From positions 511,501 through 575,500 of the forward strand of contig NZ_CP076444.2 of NCBI RefSeq assembly GCF_020023735.2: 64,000 nucleotides of DNA, given 5' to 3'. The position numbers and the translations under genes were made by a program. The number at the start of each line of letters is the position of its first letter. Positions within the stretch are counted from its first letter, which is position 1. Under the pieces are notes generated by a model that was not told the DNA's origin, ran no database searches, and saw nothing but the letters and a program-made list of their open reading frames with translations. Positions 10,110-21,550 of the stretch are shown here, piece by piece. This DNA is from Mycoavidus sp. HKI (GTDB taxonomy: Bacteria > Pseudomonadota > Gammaproteobacteria > Burkholderiales > Burkholderiaceae).

Positions 10110-12506
10110 TTGGGCATTGCTTTTAGACATATTCCAAGCTTCGGCAGTTTTAAATTTTTTTATTCAACTTTGCCTCGATCTATTCATCCGCGTCTTTCAT
10201 CTTTAATGGCTGCTTTGCTGGCGTTGCCAGCCAGTATGCCGCTCTGTGCATTCAGTCAACCGCTAGGGCAGGTCATCAGCGCGGGTGCGCCGGTAGTGCT
10301 GACTACATCCTCCGGGCTGATGCTAGCGCCGCAACTTGAAGAGCACCCATTACGCGCGGGTCATGGCGCGGCAAAATTTGTGCTGGGTGATCAAGTCGAA
10401 GCGCAGGGCGAGCAACAAGTGACCGTTTCGGGCGCCGCTGAGGTGCGCACCCCAACCCTCGTGATCAAAGGCGACCGGCTGCATTATGATGCCGCCACCG
10501 ATCAAGCGGATGCTTACGGGAATGTGCGCATTATCAACAAAGGTAATACTTTTAGCGGACCTGAAGCGCATTTGAAGGTCAAGGCGAATGAGGGCTATAT
10601 GCTCTCGCCTAACTATCACTTCAATGCTGGCGGTTCGGGTAGTGCGCAACGGATTGACGTGTTGGATCCTGAGCGCACAGTGATTACGCATGGCACCTAT
10701 ACGGGGTGTCCATGTCCGCAGCCGGCATGGAATATCAAGGCGAGCCGGGTTGAATTTGATAAAGCCAATAACTCGGGTGTGGCGCGCAATGGCGTGCTGT
10801 TTTTTCAGCAGGTGCCGCTTTTTGCTAGCCCTTACCTTTCATTTCCATTATCAACCGAACGGGTCTCTGGGTTATTGCCGCCGGTGGTTGCACTGGGTTC
10901 AACCGCGGGCGCCGACGTTACGTTGCCGTATTACTTTAATCTTGCGCCGAATCGTGATTTGACGCTTTATCCGCGTTATATGTCGCACCGTGGCACGCAG
11001 TTTGGGGCGGATTATCGTTATTTGTCGCCCACCTATGCGGGCTCGATCAACGTTGAATATCTGCCTCATGATGAAGTCATGCAAAGCCGGCGTTATGCCG
11101 TCTATGCGCAACACCGGCACGAGCTGAAAAATGGCTTAGGCGCTTATTTCAACTACAACCGCGTATCGGATAATACTTATCCAGAAGACTTAACCGCCGG
11201 TAATATTTTTATGAACGGCACGCAGCTGCTCTATCAGCAAGAGGCCGGCCTGACTTATAACCAGGGCCCTTGGTCCGCACTGGCGCGCGTGCAGCGTTGG
11301 CAAACGTTGCCGCCATCGGCTGCGCCTTATGGGCGGGAGCCTGAGTTAAACGTTAAATATGAGCGTTATGATGAATATGGTTTTGATTTTGGCGCACAAG
11401 CGAATTATTCGCGTTTTAGAATTGCTACGGCGGATTTAACAGAAGGCGATCGGATTTATTTAAAACCATATCTGAGTTATCCGCTGATGACTCCGGCTTA
11501 TTTTATTGTGCCAAAGCTGCAGTATCATCTGGCTTCGTATGACCTGAGCACGATTGCATCGACGGCTAGCCCTCGCCAACCCCGCTATTTTGGCACGGCG
11601 ATTCCAACGCTTAGCTTAGATAGTGGACTAGTCTTTGAGCGTGCAGTGCGTTTCTTTGGAACAGAGTATATTCAGACTCTTGAGCCACGGTTATATTATG
11701 TGTATACGCCTTACCGGGAGCAAAATTTTATGCCGCTCTTCGATACGGCGGAAGCCGATTTTGGCTTGGCCGAAATTTATACTGAAAACACTTTTGTGGG
11801 TAATGACCGCGTGGCCGATGCAAGCCGGTTGACGGCAGGCATAACAACACGTTTTACTGATCCAGTAACGGGCCATGAGCGAGGGCGTTTAGTGGCGGCG
11901 CAGCAGTACTATTTTCAGCAACAGCGGGTGACTTTGCTACCCAATGAGTCGAATCTGCGAGCCAATCATTCCGATTTATTATTGGGCGCTGCGCTGAAAT
12001 TAAGGGCAGGTCTTAGCTCAGAAACAGCGGTGCAATTTAATGCGGATAATAATGAATTGATCCGCTCCAATATTGGCTTTGGTTGGAGTCCAGAGGATCG
12101 CAAGGTGTTGAATTTGGCATATCGCTATACACGTGCTAATCCAACGCTCAATTATCGGCCTATTAAGCAGGCGGTGATCTCTGCTCAATGGCCGTTAAGC
12201 CGCCGTTTATATGGAATAGGGCGGCTTAATTATGGCCTCGATAGCCGCCGCTTAGTCGATAGTCTATTAGGTTTTCAGTATGATGCGGATTGTTGGGCAT
12301 TTGGCTTGGCAATCCAGCGCTTTGCGAATGGGATTGATCCGAGTGGAGCGAATGCGACTGGCACGCGTGTGCTGGCGCAGCTTGAGTTTAAAGGGCTGTC
12401 AAGAATTGACAATGGATTGATTGAGCAATTGCGTGCGAGTGTGCCAGGATATGTTGGACTGCCGCCACCGCCGCCACCGCCCTCGCGTTTTTCAAATTAT
12501 GAGTAA
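10110..12506 (+). CDS. lptD: LPS-assembly outer-membrane protein LptD
   Basis: Outer-membrane translocon that inserts lipopolysaccharide into the outer leaflet with LptE. A hydrophobic export signal ([19 protein letters not shown]) is followed by an OstA/LptA-like periplasmic domain ([16 protein letters not shown] onward), then a long beta barrel rich in alternating aromatic residues. Cysteines occur as CPC at about residue 198-200 and once near the C-terminus (DADCWAFGL), so an inter-domain disulfide of the LptD type is possible. The C-terminus has seven consecutive prolines. The start is uncertain: TTG 10110 is the longest, TTG 10170 or ATG 10206 would give a more usual signal peptide. First gene of lptD-surA-pdxA-rsmA. 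Confidence 0.95.
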   Translation: MGIAFRHIPSFGSFKFFYSTLPRSIHPRLSSLMAALLALPASMPLCAFSQPLGQVISAGAPVVLTTSSGLMLAPQLEEHPLRAGHGAAKFVLGDQVEAQGEQQVTVSGAAEVRTPTLVIKGDRLHYDAATDQADAYGNVRIINKGNTFSGPEAHLKVKANEGYMLSPNYHFNAGGSGSAQRIDVLDPERTVITHGTYTGCPCPQPAWNIKASRVEFDKANNSGVARNGVLFFQQVPLFASPYLSFPLSTERVSGLLPPVVALGSTAGADVTLPYYFNLAPNRDLTLYPRYMSHRGTQFGADYRYLSPTYAGSINVEYLPHDEVMQSRRYAVYAQHRHELKNGLGAYFNYNRVSDNTYPEDLTAGNIFMNGTQLLYQQEAGLTYNQGPWSALARVQRWQTLPPSAAPYGREPELNVKYERYDEYGFDFGAQANYSRFRIATADLTEGDRIYLKPYLSYPLMTPAYFIVPKLQYHLASYDLSTIASTASPRQPRYFGTAIPTLSLDSGLVFERAVRFFGTEYIQTLEPRLYYVYTPYREQNFMPLFDTAEADFGLAEIYTENTFVGNDRVADASRLTAGITTRFTDPVTGHERGRLVAAQQYYFQQQRVTLLPNESNLRANHSDLLLGAALKLRAGLSSETAVQFNADNNELIRSNIGFGWSPEDRKVLNLAYRYTRANPTLNYRPIKQAVISAQWPLSRRLYGIGRLNYGLDSRRLVDSLLGFQYDADCWAFGLAIQRFANGIDPSGANATGTRVLAQLEFKGLSRIDNGLIEQLRASVPGYVGLPPPPPPPSRFSNYE

Positions 12507-12511
12507 GTGAG

Positions 12512-13222
12512 TTGTTTATGCGAAATTTTGATTGGGTCAGGCTCTGTACTGCCACGACTTTAATGGTTTTATGTGTATTTCCTACGGCCGCGCGTGAGCA
12601 AAAACTGGCGCATTCCGTTGGCCAAGAAGTAGATCGGGTGCTGGTGGTTGTGAATCATGAAGTGATTACCAAACGTGAGCTAGCTGCCCGTCTGGAGCTC
12701 GTAACACGCCGTTTACGGCAGACGCAGGCGCCGATGCCGCCGGCTGCGCATTTACAGCGGCAGGTGTTGGAGCAAATGGTGTTAGAGCGGATGCAGATCC
12801 AACGGGCGAAGGATGAGGGTATTGTGGTTAATGATGAGATGGTGCAACGTACACTTGAACAGATCGCACAGGCCAATGGCTTGTCGCTTGAGCAATATCG
12901 CAAGCGCTTAGAAAAAGAAGGCGTAGCGTGGTCAGTCTTTGTGGGCGATGCAAAAAATGAACTGATCTTTAGTCGGCTGCGCCAGAAAGAAGTAGACCAA
13001 AAAATTGTTGTCTCTGATGCTGAAGTGGCTAATTATTTTGCTAATCACCATAGCGCTGATGTAACCAGCCATAAGCTAGGTGCTGAACGATCTCTCGCAC
13101 AGCCAGAAGAAGTACGCCAAGCAATTGGCATGCACAAAGCTGAAAAAGCCTATGCCGACTGGCTGCGTGAGTTGCGAGATAGCAGTTATATTCGATATCA
13201 ATTCGAGATAGAACCGCTTTAA
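12512..13222 (+). CDS. surA: SurA-like periplasmic chaperone lacking both parvulin domains
   Basis: SurA escorts unfolded outer-membrane proteins, including LptD, across the periplasm. This copy has a signal peptide (LCTATTLMVLCVFPTAA) and the whole N-terminal chaperone domain (VDRVLVVVNHEVITKRELAA through KNELIFSRLRQKEVDQKI). At about residue 190 it jumps directly to the C-terminal helix (HKAEKAYADWLRELRDSSYI). The two peptidyl-prolyl isomerase (parvulin) domains that normally lie between are gone, so the protein has 236 residues instead of roughly 430-450. The reading frame is clean and lies in its usual operon, 6 nt after lptD, so this looks like an in-frame internal deletion rather than a dying gene. 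In E. coli the N- and C-terminal parts alone are known to retain chaperone activity. Confidence 0.9.
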   Translation: MFMRNFDWVRLCTATTLMVLCVFPTAAREQKLAHSVGQEVDRVLVVVNHEVITKRELAARLELVTRRLRQTQAPMPPAAHLQRQVLEQMVLERMQIQRAKDEGIVVNDEMVQRTLEQIAQANGLSLEQYRKRLEKEGVAWSVFVGDAKNELIFSRLRQKEVDQKIVVSDAEVANYFANHHSADVTSHKLGAERSLAQPEEVRQAIGMHKAEKAYADWLRELRDSSYIRYQFEIEPL

Positions 13223-13250
13223 TTTTATTTGCTAAGTTTCGGCTTACTTT

Positions 13251-14375
13251 ATGCACCCTGACTTTGCATTTAAGATCGCGATAACCACTGGCGAGCCAGC
13301 CGGGGTTGGCCCTGAGTTAACTGCGCTAGCGCTTGCTCGTGCGCTGTTAACGGAGTCTCCTGCTTGGCCTGACGCCCATTTTACTGTGCTGGGCGACACT
13401 GCCTTACTGGAGACACGCGCCAAGGCAGTTGGTGTTGACTGGCTCGCGCTATTGGCAACTGGATACCTTACAGTACGCCACGAAGGGCTGGCTGCGCCTT
13501 CTAGAGCAGGCCAGCTTAACGCAAAGAATAGTCATTATGTGCTTGCGCTGCTTGATGCCGCTATCGATGGAGCGTTGGTTGAGTCTTTCGATGCGATCGT
13601 GACTGCCCCTCTACAAAAAAGTGTGATCAATGAGGTCGGTATTCCGTTTACCGGCCATACTGAATATTTGGCGGCTCGTACGGGGACTGCGCAGGTGGTT
13701 ATGATGTTGGCAGGCTCGCGCAATGCGCGAACTGAATCTGCGGTGTTGGTTACACCAACGCCCACCTCGGCTTCTGTCCAGAATATCGCTCGCTTGCCTA
13801 AAATTTCACGCGTGCTGGGCCATGATTTCCGGGTGGCGCTGGCGACGACCCATATGCCGCTCAAAGAAGTTGCCGCGGCGCTCACGATTGATAAATTGAT
13901 GGCTACGCTAGGCATTATCGATTCTAATTTGCGCCGTGATTTTGGCATACGGCAGCCCCGTATTTTGGTGACAGGATTAAATCCACATGCGGGTGAGCAA
14001 GGGCATCTTGGCCATGAGGAGATAGAGGTTATTATCCCGGCGCTAGAGCAGGCGCAGGCATTAGGGATAGATGCCCGCGGCCCCTATCCAGCAGATACCT
14101 TGTTTCAACCGCGGTATTTGGATCAGGCTGATTGTGTGCTTGCCATGTATCATGACCAAGGGCTGCCGGTGCTGAAATATGCGACTTTTGGTACTGGCAT
14201 TAATGTGACGCTTGGTTTGCCAATTATACGAACTTCGGTAGATCATGGCACCGCACTGGATTTGGCAGGTACCGGCCAGGCTGATCCAGCGAGTTTATTA
14301 GAAGCGCTTGACGCTGCCGTTGTGATGGCCCGTCATCGCCGGTTTACACAGCTCAACTTGGTTTCTTCAATCTGA
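13251..14375 (+). CDS. pdxA: 4-hydroxythreonine-4-phosphate dehydrogenase
   Basis: NAD-dependent step of DXP-dependent pyridoxal phosphate synthesis. The N-terminal [18 protein letters not shown], the metal-ligand region [30 protein letters not shown] and [16 protein letters not shown] are all conserved. At 374 residues it is somewhat longer than the usual 330-340. It is the third gene of the lptD-surA-pdxA-rsmA operon, and its TGA overlaps the rsmA ATG by one base, so the two are translationally coupled. Confidence 0.95.
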   Translation: MHPDFAFKIAITTGEPAGVGPELTALALARALLTESPAWPDAHFTVLGDTALLETRAKAVGVDWLALLATGYLTVRHEGLAAPSRAGQLNAKNSHYVLALLDAAIDGALVESFDAIVTAPLQKSVINEVGIPFTGHTEYLAARTGTAQVVMMLAGSRNARTESAVLVTPTPTSASVQNIARLPKISRVLGHDFRVALATTHMPLKEVAAALTIDKLMATLGIIDSNLRRDFGIRQPRILVTGLNPHAGEQGHLGHEEIEVIIPALEQAQALGIDARGPYPADTLFQPRYLDQADCVLAMYHDQGLPVLKYATFGTGINVTLGLPIIRTSVDHGTALDLAGTGQADPASLLEALDAAVVMARHRRFTQLNLVSSI

Positions 14376-15214
14376 TGCAAGATAGCAAATTTAGCTCAGT
14401 CGCTAGCCAGCGGCATCAAGGTCATATTGCTCGTAAGCGCTTTGGACAAAATTTCTTGGTAGATACAGGCATTATTGCAAGGATTGCGGCGGCTATTGCG
14501 CCGCAGCCAGACCAATGCGTGATTGAGATTGGCCCCGGTTTGGGGGCGCTGACAGGACCCTTACTCAGCCACTTAGGGGTGACCGGCGTATTACATGCGA
14601 TTGAACTTGATCGTGACCTTATTGTACGCTTGCAAAAACGCTTTGGCGCTCAGTTGATATTGCATGCAGGAGACGCGCTGACGTTTGATTTTCGGGCATT
14701 GGCAATGGCGCAACCGGTAGCGCCTGCCTTGCTACGGATTGTAGGTAATTTGCCCTATAACATCTCAACCCCATTGCTTTTTCATTTATTGAGCTGCGCT
14801 GACTGGGTTGTGGATCAACATTTTATGTTGCAAAGTGAACTGGTTGAGCGCCTGGTCGCAAGTCCAGGTAGTAAGGCGTATGGGCGCTTGTCAGTGATGT
14901 TGCAGTACCGCTACGAGCTCGATAAGCTGATTGATGTCCCTCCGACCGCGTTTTCGCCTGCTCCCAAAGTGGATTCTGCCGTGATTAGAATGGTGCCGCG
15001 TCCGTCGCACACTTTGCCTGAAGTGAATTGGGTATGTTTTTCTGAGGTGGTGGCAGCGGCTTTCTCGCAACGGCGTAAGATGTTACGTAATACCTTGGCG
15101 GCCTATCGCACCCGGATTGATTTTGATGCCATGGGTTTCGATCTTGCGCGTCGTGCAGAAGAAGTGGCGGTCAGCGAATATGTCGCTCTTGCACAGCAAA
15201 TCTCCGCCTGCTGA
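14375..15214 (+). CDS. rsmA: 16S rRNA dimethyladenosine transferase
   Basis: Dimethylates two adjacent adenines near the 3' end of 16S rRNA in late small-subunit assembly. It shows [12 protein letters not shown] at the start, the SAM-binding [16 protein letters not shown], and the catalytic NLPYNIS motif with the N6-adenine methyltransferase signature. Length 279 is normal. Last gene of the lptD operon; a strong inverted repeat overlaps its stop codon. Confidence 0.97.
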   Translation: MQDSKFSSVASQRHQGHIARKRFGQNFLVDTGIIARIAAAIAPQPDQCVIEIGPGLGALTGPLLSHLGVTGVLHAIELDRDLIVRLQKRFGAQLILHAGDALTFDFRALAMAQPVAPALLRIVGNLPYNISTPLLFHLLSCADWVVDQHFMLQSELVERLVASPGSKAYGRLSVMLQYRYELDKLIDVPPTAFSPAPKVDSAVIRMVPRPSHTLPEVNWVCFSEVVAAAFSQRRKMLRNTLAAYRTRIDFDAMGFDLARRAEEVAVSEYVALAQQISAC

Positions 15215-15231
15215 GCTTGGCGGAGATTTGC
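15196..15231. terminator. Perfect 13-bp inverted repeat between convergent rsmA and plsC
   Basis: GCAAATCTCCGCC (15196-15208) and GGCGGAGATTTGC (15219-15231) are perfect complements around a 10-nt loop containing the rsmA stop. No T run follows on either strand, so this may be a 3'-protecting stem or a weak bidirectional terminator rather than a classical intrinsic one. Confidence 0.55.
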
Positions 15232-15251
15232 TTAATGGGGTCCTTGCCTAA

Positions 15252-15998
15252 TTACAGATAAGCGGCCGGGTCAATGCGCTGCATCTCGGTTTCAATCCAA
15301 GCTTCAACGTCTGCATTCACTTCAGCCGGAGTACGGCCTGCTGTTTGGATTGATTTGCCAATCGAGATAGTGACGACGCCTGGATATTTTATGAAAGAAT
15401 TTCGAGGCCAGACATGTCCAGCGTTGTGTGCAATTGGAATCACCGGAACGCCGGCACTGACTGCAAAATGCGCGCCGCCTGCTTTGTATTGACCTCGTAC
15501 GCCAATAGGGGTACGAGTGCCTTCCGGAAACATAATAACCCAGGCACCCTCGGCAAGCCGCGCGCGCCCTTGTCGGATCATGGAAGCAAAGGCGCTATGG
15601 CCTTTTCTGCGGTCAATTTGCACCATCTTTAGCATACCCAGGGTCCAGCCAAAAAATGGTACAAACACCAGTTCTCGTTTAAAAACAAAGCACAACGGGC
15701 GTGGCATCAGCGCAGGAAAAGCCAGCGTTTCCCATGCCGATTGGTGCTTCGATAATAATACGGCGGGGCCGTTGGGCAGATTATCAAAGCCTTTAAATTG
15801 GTATGTGATACCGTTGAGGGTGCGTAGCATCCATAGTGTGATGCGGCACCAAGTGGCCGCCATTACGTAACGGCGCCGTGCGTCCATAAATGGGAAGACT
15901 AAAAAGCACAGCAGCGCGTACGGAATCGTAAACACAAGCAAATAGAGCGATAAAAGTAATGAACGAATCAATACACCAGACGGTTTAGCAAGCAGCAT
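15252..15998 (-). CDS. plsC: 1-acyl-sn-glycerol-3-phosphate acyltransferase
   Basis: Adds the second acyl chain to lysophosphatidic acid at the inner membrane, producing phosphatidic acid. A hydrophobic N-terminus (LIRSLLLSLYLLVFTIPYAL) anchors it. The catalytic block reads SKHQSAWETLAFP, an H(X4)E form rather than the commoner H(X4)D; I recall the same form from Burkholderia relatives. The substrate motif FPEGTRTPIG is intact. Length 248. It ends the minus-strand train and lies 6 nt after gmhB. Confidence 0.92.
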   Translation of the reverse strand: MLLAKPSGVLIRSLLLSLYLLVFTIPYALLCFLVFPFMDARRRYVMAATWCRITLWMLRTLNGITYQFKGFDNLPNGPAVLLSKHQSAWETLAFPALMPRPLCFVFKRELVFVPFFGWTLGMLKMVQIDRRKGHSAFASMIRQGRARLAEGAWVIMFPEGTRTPIGVRGQYKAGGAHFAVSAGVPVIPIAHNAGHVWPRNSFIKYPGVVTISIGKSIQTAGRTPAEVNADVEAWIETEMQRIDPAAYL

Positions 15999-16004
15999 AG
16001 ATAT

Positions 16005-16562
16005 TTAAACGGTAGAATTTGCCAAAAAATCAAGCGCAAAAGCCCATAAATCTGGGTGGACTTTTGTGCCGCTGGGCAGCATGCCAGCTTCATAGGTTGC
16101 GCGGCCCTTCCCGGTTAAAACCAGATGCACTGGAAAACCCAGGGCTGCTCCTGCCGCTAAATCACGTTGCGCATCGCCTACCATCGGCGTAATGGTCGGT
16201 TCAATGTTAAAGCGCTCAGCAATCATCTGTAGCATACCGGGTTTTGGCTTGCGGCAATCGCAATTGTTATGGGCTGTATGGGCGCAAAAGAATACAGCAT
16301 CAATACGTGCGCCGAGCGCGGCGGCAGCTTGATGCATTTTAAGGTGAATGGCATTTAAGGTAGCCATATCAAAAAGACCGCGCCCAACCCCTGATTGGTT
16401 AGTTGCGACCACCACTCGATAGCCGGCTTGATTAAGTCGTGCAATGGCCTCAAGGCTGCCTGCAATAGGCCGCCATTCGTCGGGCGATTTAATAAATTCA
16501 TCGGCGTCGTGATTAATCACGCCGTCGCGATCGAGAATGACGAGTTTTTTAGCTGTACTCAT
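16005..16562 (-). CDS. gmhB: D-glycero-beta-D-manno-heptose-1,7-bisphosphate 7-phosphatase
   Basis: HAD-superfamily phosphatase in ADP-heptose synthesis for the LPS inner core. The nucleophile motif LVILDRDGVINHD is at the start, VVATNQSGVGRGLF follows, and a zinc-binding loop with His and three Cys (CAHTAHNNCDCRKPKPGML) marks GmhB. I take ATG 16562, giving 185 residues, because the frame upstream of it adds a stretch with no family similarity. It lies between glyS and plsC. Confidence 0.93.
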   Translation of the reverse strand: MSTAKKLVILDRDGVINHDADEFIKSPDEWRPIAGSLEAIARLNQAGYRVVVATNQSGVGRGLFDMATLNAIHLKMHQAAAALGARIDAVFFCAHTAHNNCDCRKPKPGMLQMIAERFNIEPTITPMVGDAQRDLAAGAALGFPVHLVLTGKGRATYEAGMLPSGTKVHPDLWAFALDFLANSTV

Positions 16563-16644
16563 GGTTAGACGGGTTAATCTCTCTTGTTTTGAGGCGTAGT
16601 TAGCATAGGCTGAGCTTCTTATCGCTAGAGCCAATGGCTATCAA

Positions 16645-18765
16645 TTATCCTGTCGCTAGTTTTGAAAGGTCAGCTACGCAATTCATCAAGCTCCACAGTT
16701 GCGCGAGCAGAGCGAGTCGGTTCATCCGCAAAGCGCTATCTTCTGCATTGACCATCACCCCATCAAAAAATGTATCAACGTTGGTGCGTAATTGAGCCAG
16801 CGTGACTAACGCTTGGGTATAGTGTTGTGCCGCAAGCTGTGTTTGTACGGTCGGTGTGATGGCTTCGAGTTGCACATAGAGGGCTTTTTCGGCGGCTTCT
16901 GTGAGTAAGGCTGGCTGCACTGTAGCGGGCGTTTCTGCGGATTTTTTCAAAATATTGGTAATGCGTTTATTCGCTGCGGCAAGTGCTGGTGCTTCAGGGA
17001 GCGCGGCAAATACGCGTACAGCCTCAAGCCGTGCCGGCAGATCGTCGATACGCGTTGGCGCATGGCTCAGTACGGCTTCGATTTCATTGGCGTAATAACC
17101 GCGCTCGCGTAATAGACCACGTAGCCGGTCTCGCAAGAAAGCCAATAGCGCGTCGCATGGATCTATCACCTGCGGCAAAGAGGCAAATGACGCAAAACTT
17201 GTGCGCAAGAGTTGTGCTAGATCGAGCGGCAACGCTTTTTCAAGCACCATGCGCAGTATCCCGAGTGCGTGCCGGCGTAATGCAAATGGGTCTTTGTCGC
17301 CGCTTGGCGCAAGCCCAATGCCCCAGATCCCAACCAAGGTCTCAAGTTTGTCGGCAAGCGCGACTACTGTACTGGTGATTGAAGCGGGCAACGCATCGCC
17401 AGCAAAACGCGGCTGATAGTGTTCGGCGCATGCTTGTGCAACTTCCGCAGGTTCGCCGTCGTGGCGGGCATAATACTGTCCCATCGTGCCTTGCAACTCG
17501 GGAAATTCATTCACCATCAAGCTTAGTAAATCCGCTTTTGCCAAGCGTGCGGCGCGTGCCACGAGTGAAGGATTGGCGCCAAGCTGAGGCGCAAGTGCCG
17601 TGGCGATATTTTCGATGCGTTCTACGCGCTGCAATTGTGAGCCGAGTTTATTATGGTAGGTCACGTTTGCAAGCTGGGGCACCTGCTGGATGAGTGGCTT
17701 TTTGCAATCCTGCTCAAAAAAGAATTTTGCGTCGGCAAGTCGTGCCTGCACAACGCGTTCATTGCCTGTAATAATCGCCTCAGGGGTGGTGGTTGCCAGA
17801 TTTGAAACCACTAAAAAGCGTGCCTGCAGCGCGCCGTTGACATCCGTGAACGCAAAATATTTTTGATTGGTTTGCATGGTCAGAATCAGGCATTCTTGCG
17901 GTACGGCAAGAAATGCCGGATCAAAGCGGCAGAGGTATACGGCGGGCCATTCAACCAGTGCGGTGACCTCATCCAGTAAGGCCTCGGGCAAGCTTATGCG
18001 TGCTGCGCCAGCATGTTTGATTAATTCACTGCGAATGACTTCGCGGCGGGTCTCGAAGTGGGTCAGTACTCGCCCAGTTTGATTGAGTGTGTTGCTATAG
18101 ATATCTGCATTTGGCAGAGTGATCTCATGATTTGACAAAAAGCGATGCCCCAACGTTGTGCGTCCGGCCTTAAGCCCGAGCGCGCTCACGGGCACAATGG
18201 CTGTGCCATGCAGGGCAAGCAGCTTATGCGCGGGCCGTACAAACGCTACCAAAGAGCCATCAGGAGCTTGATAGCGCATGACTTTGGGAATTGGGAGCTG
18301 CGCTAAAGTTTCGTTAAGCGCTGTTTGCAAAGCCTCGGTTAGCTCGGCGCCAGGTACTGTACGATTTAGAAAGAAGACCTCAACTTTACCGTCGAGTGCA
18401 CGCTCAAGCTCTGCTAGCTTTAAATCGGCAAGCCCGAGCGCCGCCAGTTTTTTAGTGAGCGCAGGGGTGGGTTGTCCAGTCGCGTCAAGCGCAATGGAGA
18501 CCGGCAAGATTTTCTGGCGAACTAGCTTAGCGGGTGCCGTGGCGCGTACTTGGCGGATCACCACCGCTAAACGGCGCGGGGTTGCATGCCGCTCAAAATC
18601 AGGAACGCCAGCAATCAGACCCTGTGCGTTAAGCTTTTCGACCAGGCCGTTGGCAAACGCATCAGCTAAGCGCACAAGCGCTTTGGGTGGCAGCTCCTCA
18701 GTGAGCAGTTCAATGAGTAAAGTATGGATAGCGGATTGACTCATAGGAGGGGTGAGTGACGGCAT
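16645..18765 (-). CDS. glyS: Glycyl-tRNA synthetase beta subunit
   Basis: Beta chain of the tetrameric alpha2beta2 glycyl-tRNA synthetase, contributing tRNA recognition. The N-terminal [15 protein letters not shown] is the standard beta-chain opening. The HD-like segment and the [20 protein letters not shown] motif are present, and the C-terminal anticodon-binding region follows. Length 706 is normal. It is 7 nt from glyQ on the same strand, as expected for two chains of one enzyme. Confidence 0.97.
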   Translation of the reverse strand: MPSLTPPMSQSAIHTLLIELLTEELPPKALVRLADAFANGLVEKLNAQGLIAGVPDFERHATPRRLAVVIRQVRATAPAKLVRQKILPVSIALDATGQPTPALTKKLAALGLADLKLAELERALDGKVEVFFLNRTVPGAELTEALQTALNETLAQLPIPKVMRYQAPDGSLVAFVRPAHKLLALHGTAIVPVSALGLKAGRTTLGHRFLSNHEITLPNADIYSNTLNQTGRVLTHFETRREVIRSELIKHAGAARISLPEALLDEVTALVEWPAVYLCRFDPAFLAVPQECLILTMQTNQKYFAFTDVNGALQARFLVVSNLATTTPEAIITGNERVVQARLADAKFFFEQDCKKPLIQQVPQLANVTYHNKLGSQLQRVERIENIATALAPQLGANPSLVARAARLAKADLLSLMVNEFPELQGTMGQYYARHDGEPAEVAQACAEHYQPRFAGDALPASITSTVVALADKLETLVGIWGIGLAPSGDKDPFALRRHALGILRMVLEKALPLDLAQLLRTSFASFASLPQVIDPCDALLAFLRDRLRGLLRERGYYANEIEAVLSHAPTRIDDLPARLEAVRVFAALPEAPALAAANKRITNILKKSAETPATVQPALLTEAAEKALYVQLEAITPTVQTQLAAQHYTQALVTLAQLRTNVDTFFDGVMVNAEDSALRMNRLALLAQLWSLMNCVADLSKLATG

Positions 18766-18772
18766 GGCTTAC

Positions 18773-19723
18773 TTAGGCCTGAGTTGGAACGGGAGTACGC
18801 GTGAGCATTGGAAAGCCAAGTTTCTCGCGTGAATCATAATAGGCCTGTGCAATCTGTCTTGACAGTCCGCGGATGCGGCCAATATAGGCGGCTCGTTCGG
18901 TTACTGAAATTGCGCCGCGTGCATCCAGCAAATTAAATGTGTGCCCTGCCTTCATAATCATTTCGTACGCGGGCAGCGCTAGTTGGGCTTGAATCAGGCG
19001 TTTTGCTTCCATTTCATACTGGTTAAAAAAGCTAAATAGCAGTTCGACATTGGAATGTTCAAAATTATACGTGGACTGCTCGACCTCATTTTGATGAAAG
19101 ACATCGCCATAGGTCAGTATACGGCGTCCACTTTGAGTCTCGTTGGTGGAGGTATTGAGGGAGTTATGCTCTGGCCATTCAGCCCAAATCAGATCGTAAA
19201 CGTTTTCAACTTGCTGCAGATACATGGCAAGCCGTTCGATGCCGTAAGTAATTTCTCCTAATACGGGTTTGCAATCGAGGCCGCCGACTTGTTGAAAATA
19301 AGTAAATTGCGTGACCTCCATGCCATTTAGCCAAACCTCCCAGCCTAGCCCCCAAGCGCCCAAGGTTGGGTTTTCCCAATCGTCTTCAACAAAGCGCACG
19401 TCGTTTTGGGTGAGGTCGAGTCCGAGCGCTTTAAGTGAGCCAAGATACAACTCGAGAATATTTTCTGGCGCTGGTTTTAACACCACTTGGTATTGATAAT
19501 AATGCTGCAAACGGTTTGGATTTTCGCCATAGCGGCCATCTTTGGGTCGGCGCGACGGCTGCACATAAGCTGCTCGCCAAGGCTCAGGGCCGATTGCACG
19601 CAAAAAGGTTGCGGTGTGCGAGGTACCCGCACCCACTTCCATATCATACGGTTGCAACAGAGCGCAGCCCTGTGCATCCCAGTATGTTTGCAAGGTCATG
19701 ATGATTTGCTGAAAGGTAAGCAT
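18773..19723 (-). CDS. glyQ: Glycyl-tRNA synthetase alpha subunit
   Basis: Catalytic chain for glycine activation, class II synthetase fold. The product from ATG 19723 begins [20 protein letters not shown], the typical opening; the longer frame from 19807 adds 28 unrelated residues, so I discount it. The motifs [20 protein letters not shown] and [20 protein letters not shown] are conserved, and 316 residues is close to usual. About 158 nt separate it from lnt upstream, where a promoter could lie. Confidence 0.96.
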   Translation of the reverse strand: MLTFQQIIMTLQTYWDAQGCALLQPYDMEVGAGTSHTATFLRAIGPEPWRAAYVQPSRRPKDGRYGENPNRLQHYYQYQVVLKPAPENILELYLGSLKALGLDLTQNDVRFVEDDWENPTLGAWGLGWEVWLNGMEVTQFTYFQQVGGLDCKPVLGEITYGIERLAMYLQQVENVYDLIWAEWPEHNSLNTSTNETQSGRRILTYGDVFHQNEVEQSTYNFEHSNVELLFSFFNQYEMEAKRLIQAQLALPAYEMIMKAGHTFNLLDARGAISVTERAAYIGRIRGLSRQIAQAYYDSREKLGFPMLTRTPVPTQA

Positions 19724-19881
19724 TGGAAAATCCGAACATTCATATATGGCATGGCTAGCAAAGCGCTTGCTTTGAATCCGGCCATACCGAATATAGGCTA
19801 AAACCACAGATTTTAACGGTTATTGTTTGGCTTGGCGATTTTTGCTTAAGTCGCGCAAGGGGATAATGGGTAGGCGCTGCG

Positions 19882-21489
19882 TTAGCGGAGGTGCATCGTC
19901 CGGATCCGTGCCGCTGCAAAAATCACCAGCAGCACAAGAGAAATAATCAATACTGGTGCATTGCCATAAGCAATATAGGGGGTGACCCCCACTCTGCCTT
20001 GTACACGGGCTTCAAGTGCGCCAATGGTGAAAGCCGCTAATCTTTTTTCAACCTGGCCATCGGGGCCAATGACTGCAGTTGCTCCGGTATTGGTTGCACG
20101 CAGCACTGGGCGGCCTGTTTCAAGTGCGCGCATTTGCGCAATCTGTAAATGTTGGTCAAGTGCAATGGTGTTTCCAAACCAGGCGAGGTTGGTTGCATTG
20201 ACGAGGATACCCGCTGGTATTGGGGTTTGGCGTAAAGTGCGAGCGATTTCTTCGCCGAAGATATCTTCGTAACAAATATTGAGCGCCAGCGGTTGTTCGC
20301 CAACAAAGAAAGGCAGCTGGACTGCCGGCCCACGCGCGAAATCACCTAATGGCATTTTCATGAGTTCAACAAACCAGTGAAAGCCCCATGGAATGAGCTC
20401 GCCAAATGGCACCAGGTGGTGTTTGTCGTAGCGGTAAAGAATGGACGAACGTGGTGTAACCCCAAATAGGCTGTTGGTTAGATCAATTGGGCCAGCGGCT
20501 GTGAGGGTCGCGCCGACCGAGCCGAAAATCACCGTTGAACCGGTTTGGTCAGAAAAATCTCGGATCGCGTGTGCGAAAGGTTCAGGTATATCTTGTTCTA
20601 GAACTGGGATTCCCGTTTCGGGGGTGATGATTAAATCAGCAGGCTGGGTGGTGATCAGTTCTTGGTAAAGTGCAATCGCCATATCAATACCTTGCTGTTC
20701 GAACTTTATTTCTTGCTGCACATTACCTTGCAGTAGGCGCACGGTGAGAGGCGCATGATTGGCTGGTTTCGTCCAAGAGATTTTTGTAGCCGCTATGCCA
20801 CCACTGAGAAGCACGGTAATGATTATTAAGGGTGCAAGTACAGTCCATTTGCGCTGCTTACGCACAGCGGTTAACGTTTGTATCATCAGCGCGGTGTTAA
20901 AAGCCAGCAACCAGCCCACGCCATATACGCCAGTGATAGCGGCATACCCTGCTAACGGACCCTCAACTTGTGGATAGCCGCTCGCTAGCCATGGAAAACC
21001 GGTAAATACAACACCACGCAGCCATTCGCTAAGAGCCCACGCACAGGCAAACACCAAGCTACTGCGCCAGCCGATTTTTTGGCTAGTTGCAGATAGGTTT
21101 GATCGAGCGGCAGATACGACATTTTTATCTGTCTGCGAGTGAGTCCCGCTGCAAAAATACCATAAGGCAGCAGCCAAAACTGGCCAGGCTGCTAGATACA
21201 GAGCGAATAGAATTAGAGCCGCGAGCGCGAGTATAGCTGGCATACCGCCGTAGACATGCATGCTGATATATAGCCAGAATACGCCGCTCACAAAGTGGCC
21301 GAAACCGAATGCCCCGGTGGTCAATAAAGTGGCGCGCAGGGTGCGCTGATGCGCAATCAGGGCAAAAAATAACGTAAAAGTGACGATTTCAAGCCAACCG
21401 CCATATGGCGTAGGCGCGAATGATAAGGTATGGGCAAGACCGGCCAAGACAGCAATTAGAATGGGCAAGGTCTGTCGCCAATAGGGCAT
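19882..21489 (-). CDS. lnt: Apolipoprotein N-acyltransferase
   Basis: Inner-membrane enzyme adding the third acyl chain to lipoproteins before Lol sorting. The N-terminal half is a set of hydrophobic segments, and the C-terminal half is the nitrilase domain with the Glu-Lys-Cys triad in LIITPETGIPV, YDKHHLVPFGE and LNICYEDIFGE. I use ATG 21489 (535 residues); a frame extending to 21657 would overlap corC and adds a Cys-rich stretch unlike the family. It is downstream of corC, the usual neighbour. Confidence 0.94.
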   Translation of the reverse strand: MPYWRQTLPILIAVLAGLAHTLSFAPTPYGGWLEIVTFTLFFALIAHQRTLRATLLTTGAFGFGHFVSGVFWLYISMHVYGGMPAILALAALILFALYLAAWPVLAAALWYFCSGTHSQTDKNVVSAARSNLSATSQKIGWRSSLVFACAWALSEWLRGVVFTGFPWLASGYPQVEGPLAGYAAITGVYGVGWLLAFNTALMIQTLTAVRKQRKWTVLAPLIIITVLLSGGIAATKISWTKPANHAPLTVRLLQGNVQQEIKFEQQGIDMAIALYQELITTQPADLIITPETGIPVLEQDIPEPFAHAIRDFSDQTGSTVIFGSVGATLTAAGPIDLTNSLFGVTPRSSILYRYDKHHLVPFGELIPWGFHWFVELMKMPLGDFARGPAVQLPFFVGEQPLALNICYEDIFGEEIARTLRQTPIPAGILVNATNLAWFGNTIALDQHLQIAQMRALETGRPVLRATNTGATAVIGPDGQVEKRLAAFTIGALEARVQGRVGVTPYIAYGNAPVLIISLVLLVIFAAARIRTMHLR

Positions 21490-21550
21490 AACGCGTGCCT
21501 TAGCTGGCAGCGTTCGAGTTGAAGGGGGCAACTGCCAACCATGGCGTGGC

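Noticed and set aside
10035..10130. Upstream extension of amgK
   Set aside because: Overlaps the divergent lptD start and adds residues not found in AmgK; ATG 10034 gives the family N-terminus.
19724..19807. Upstream in-frame extension of glyQ
   Set aside because: The extra 28 residues have no family match and the known protein start MLTFQQI lies at 19723.
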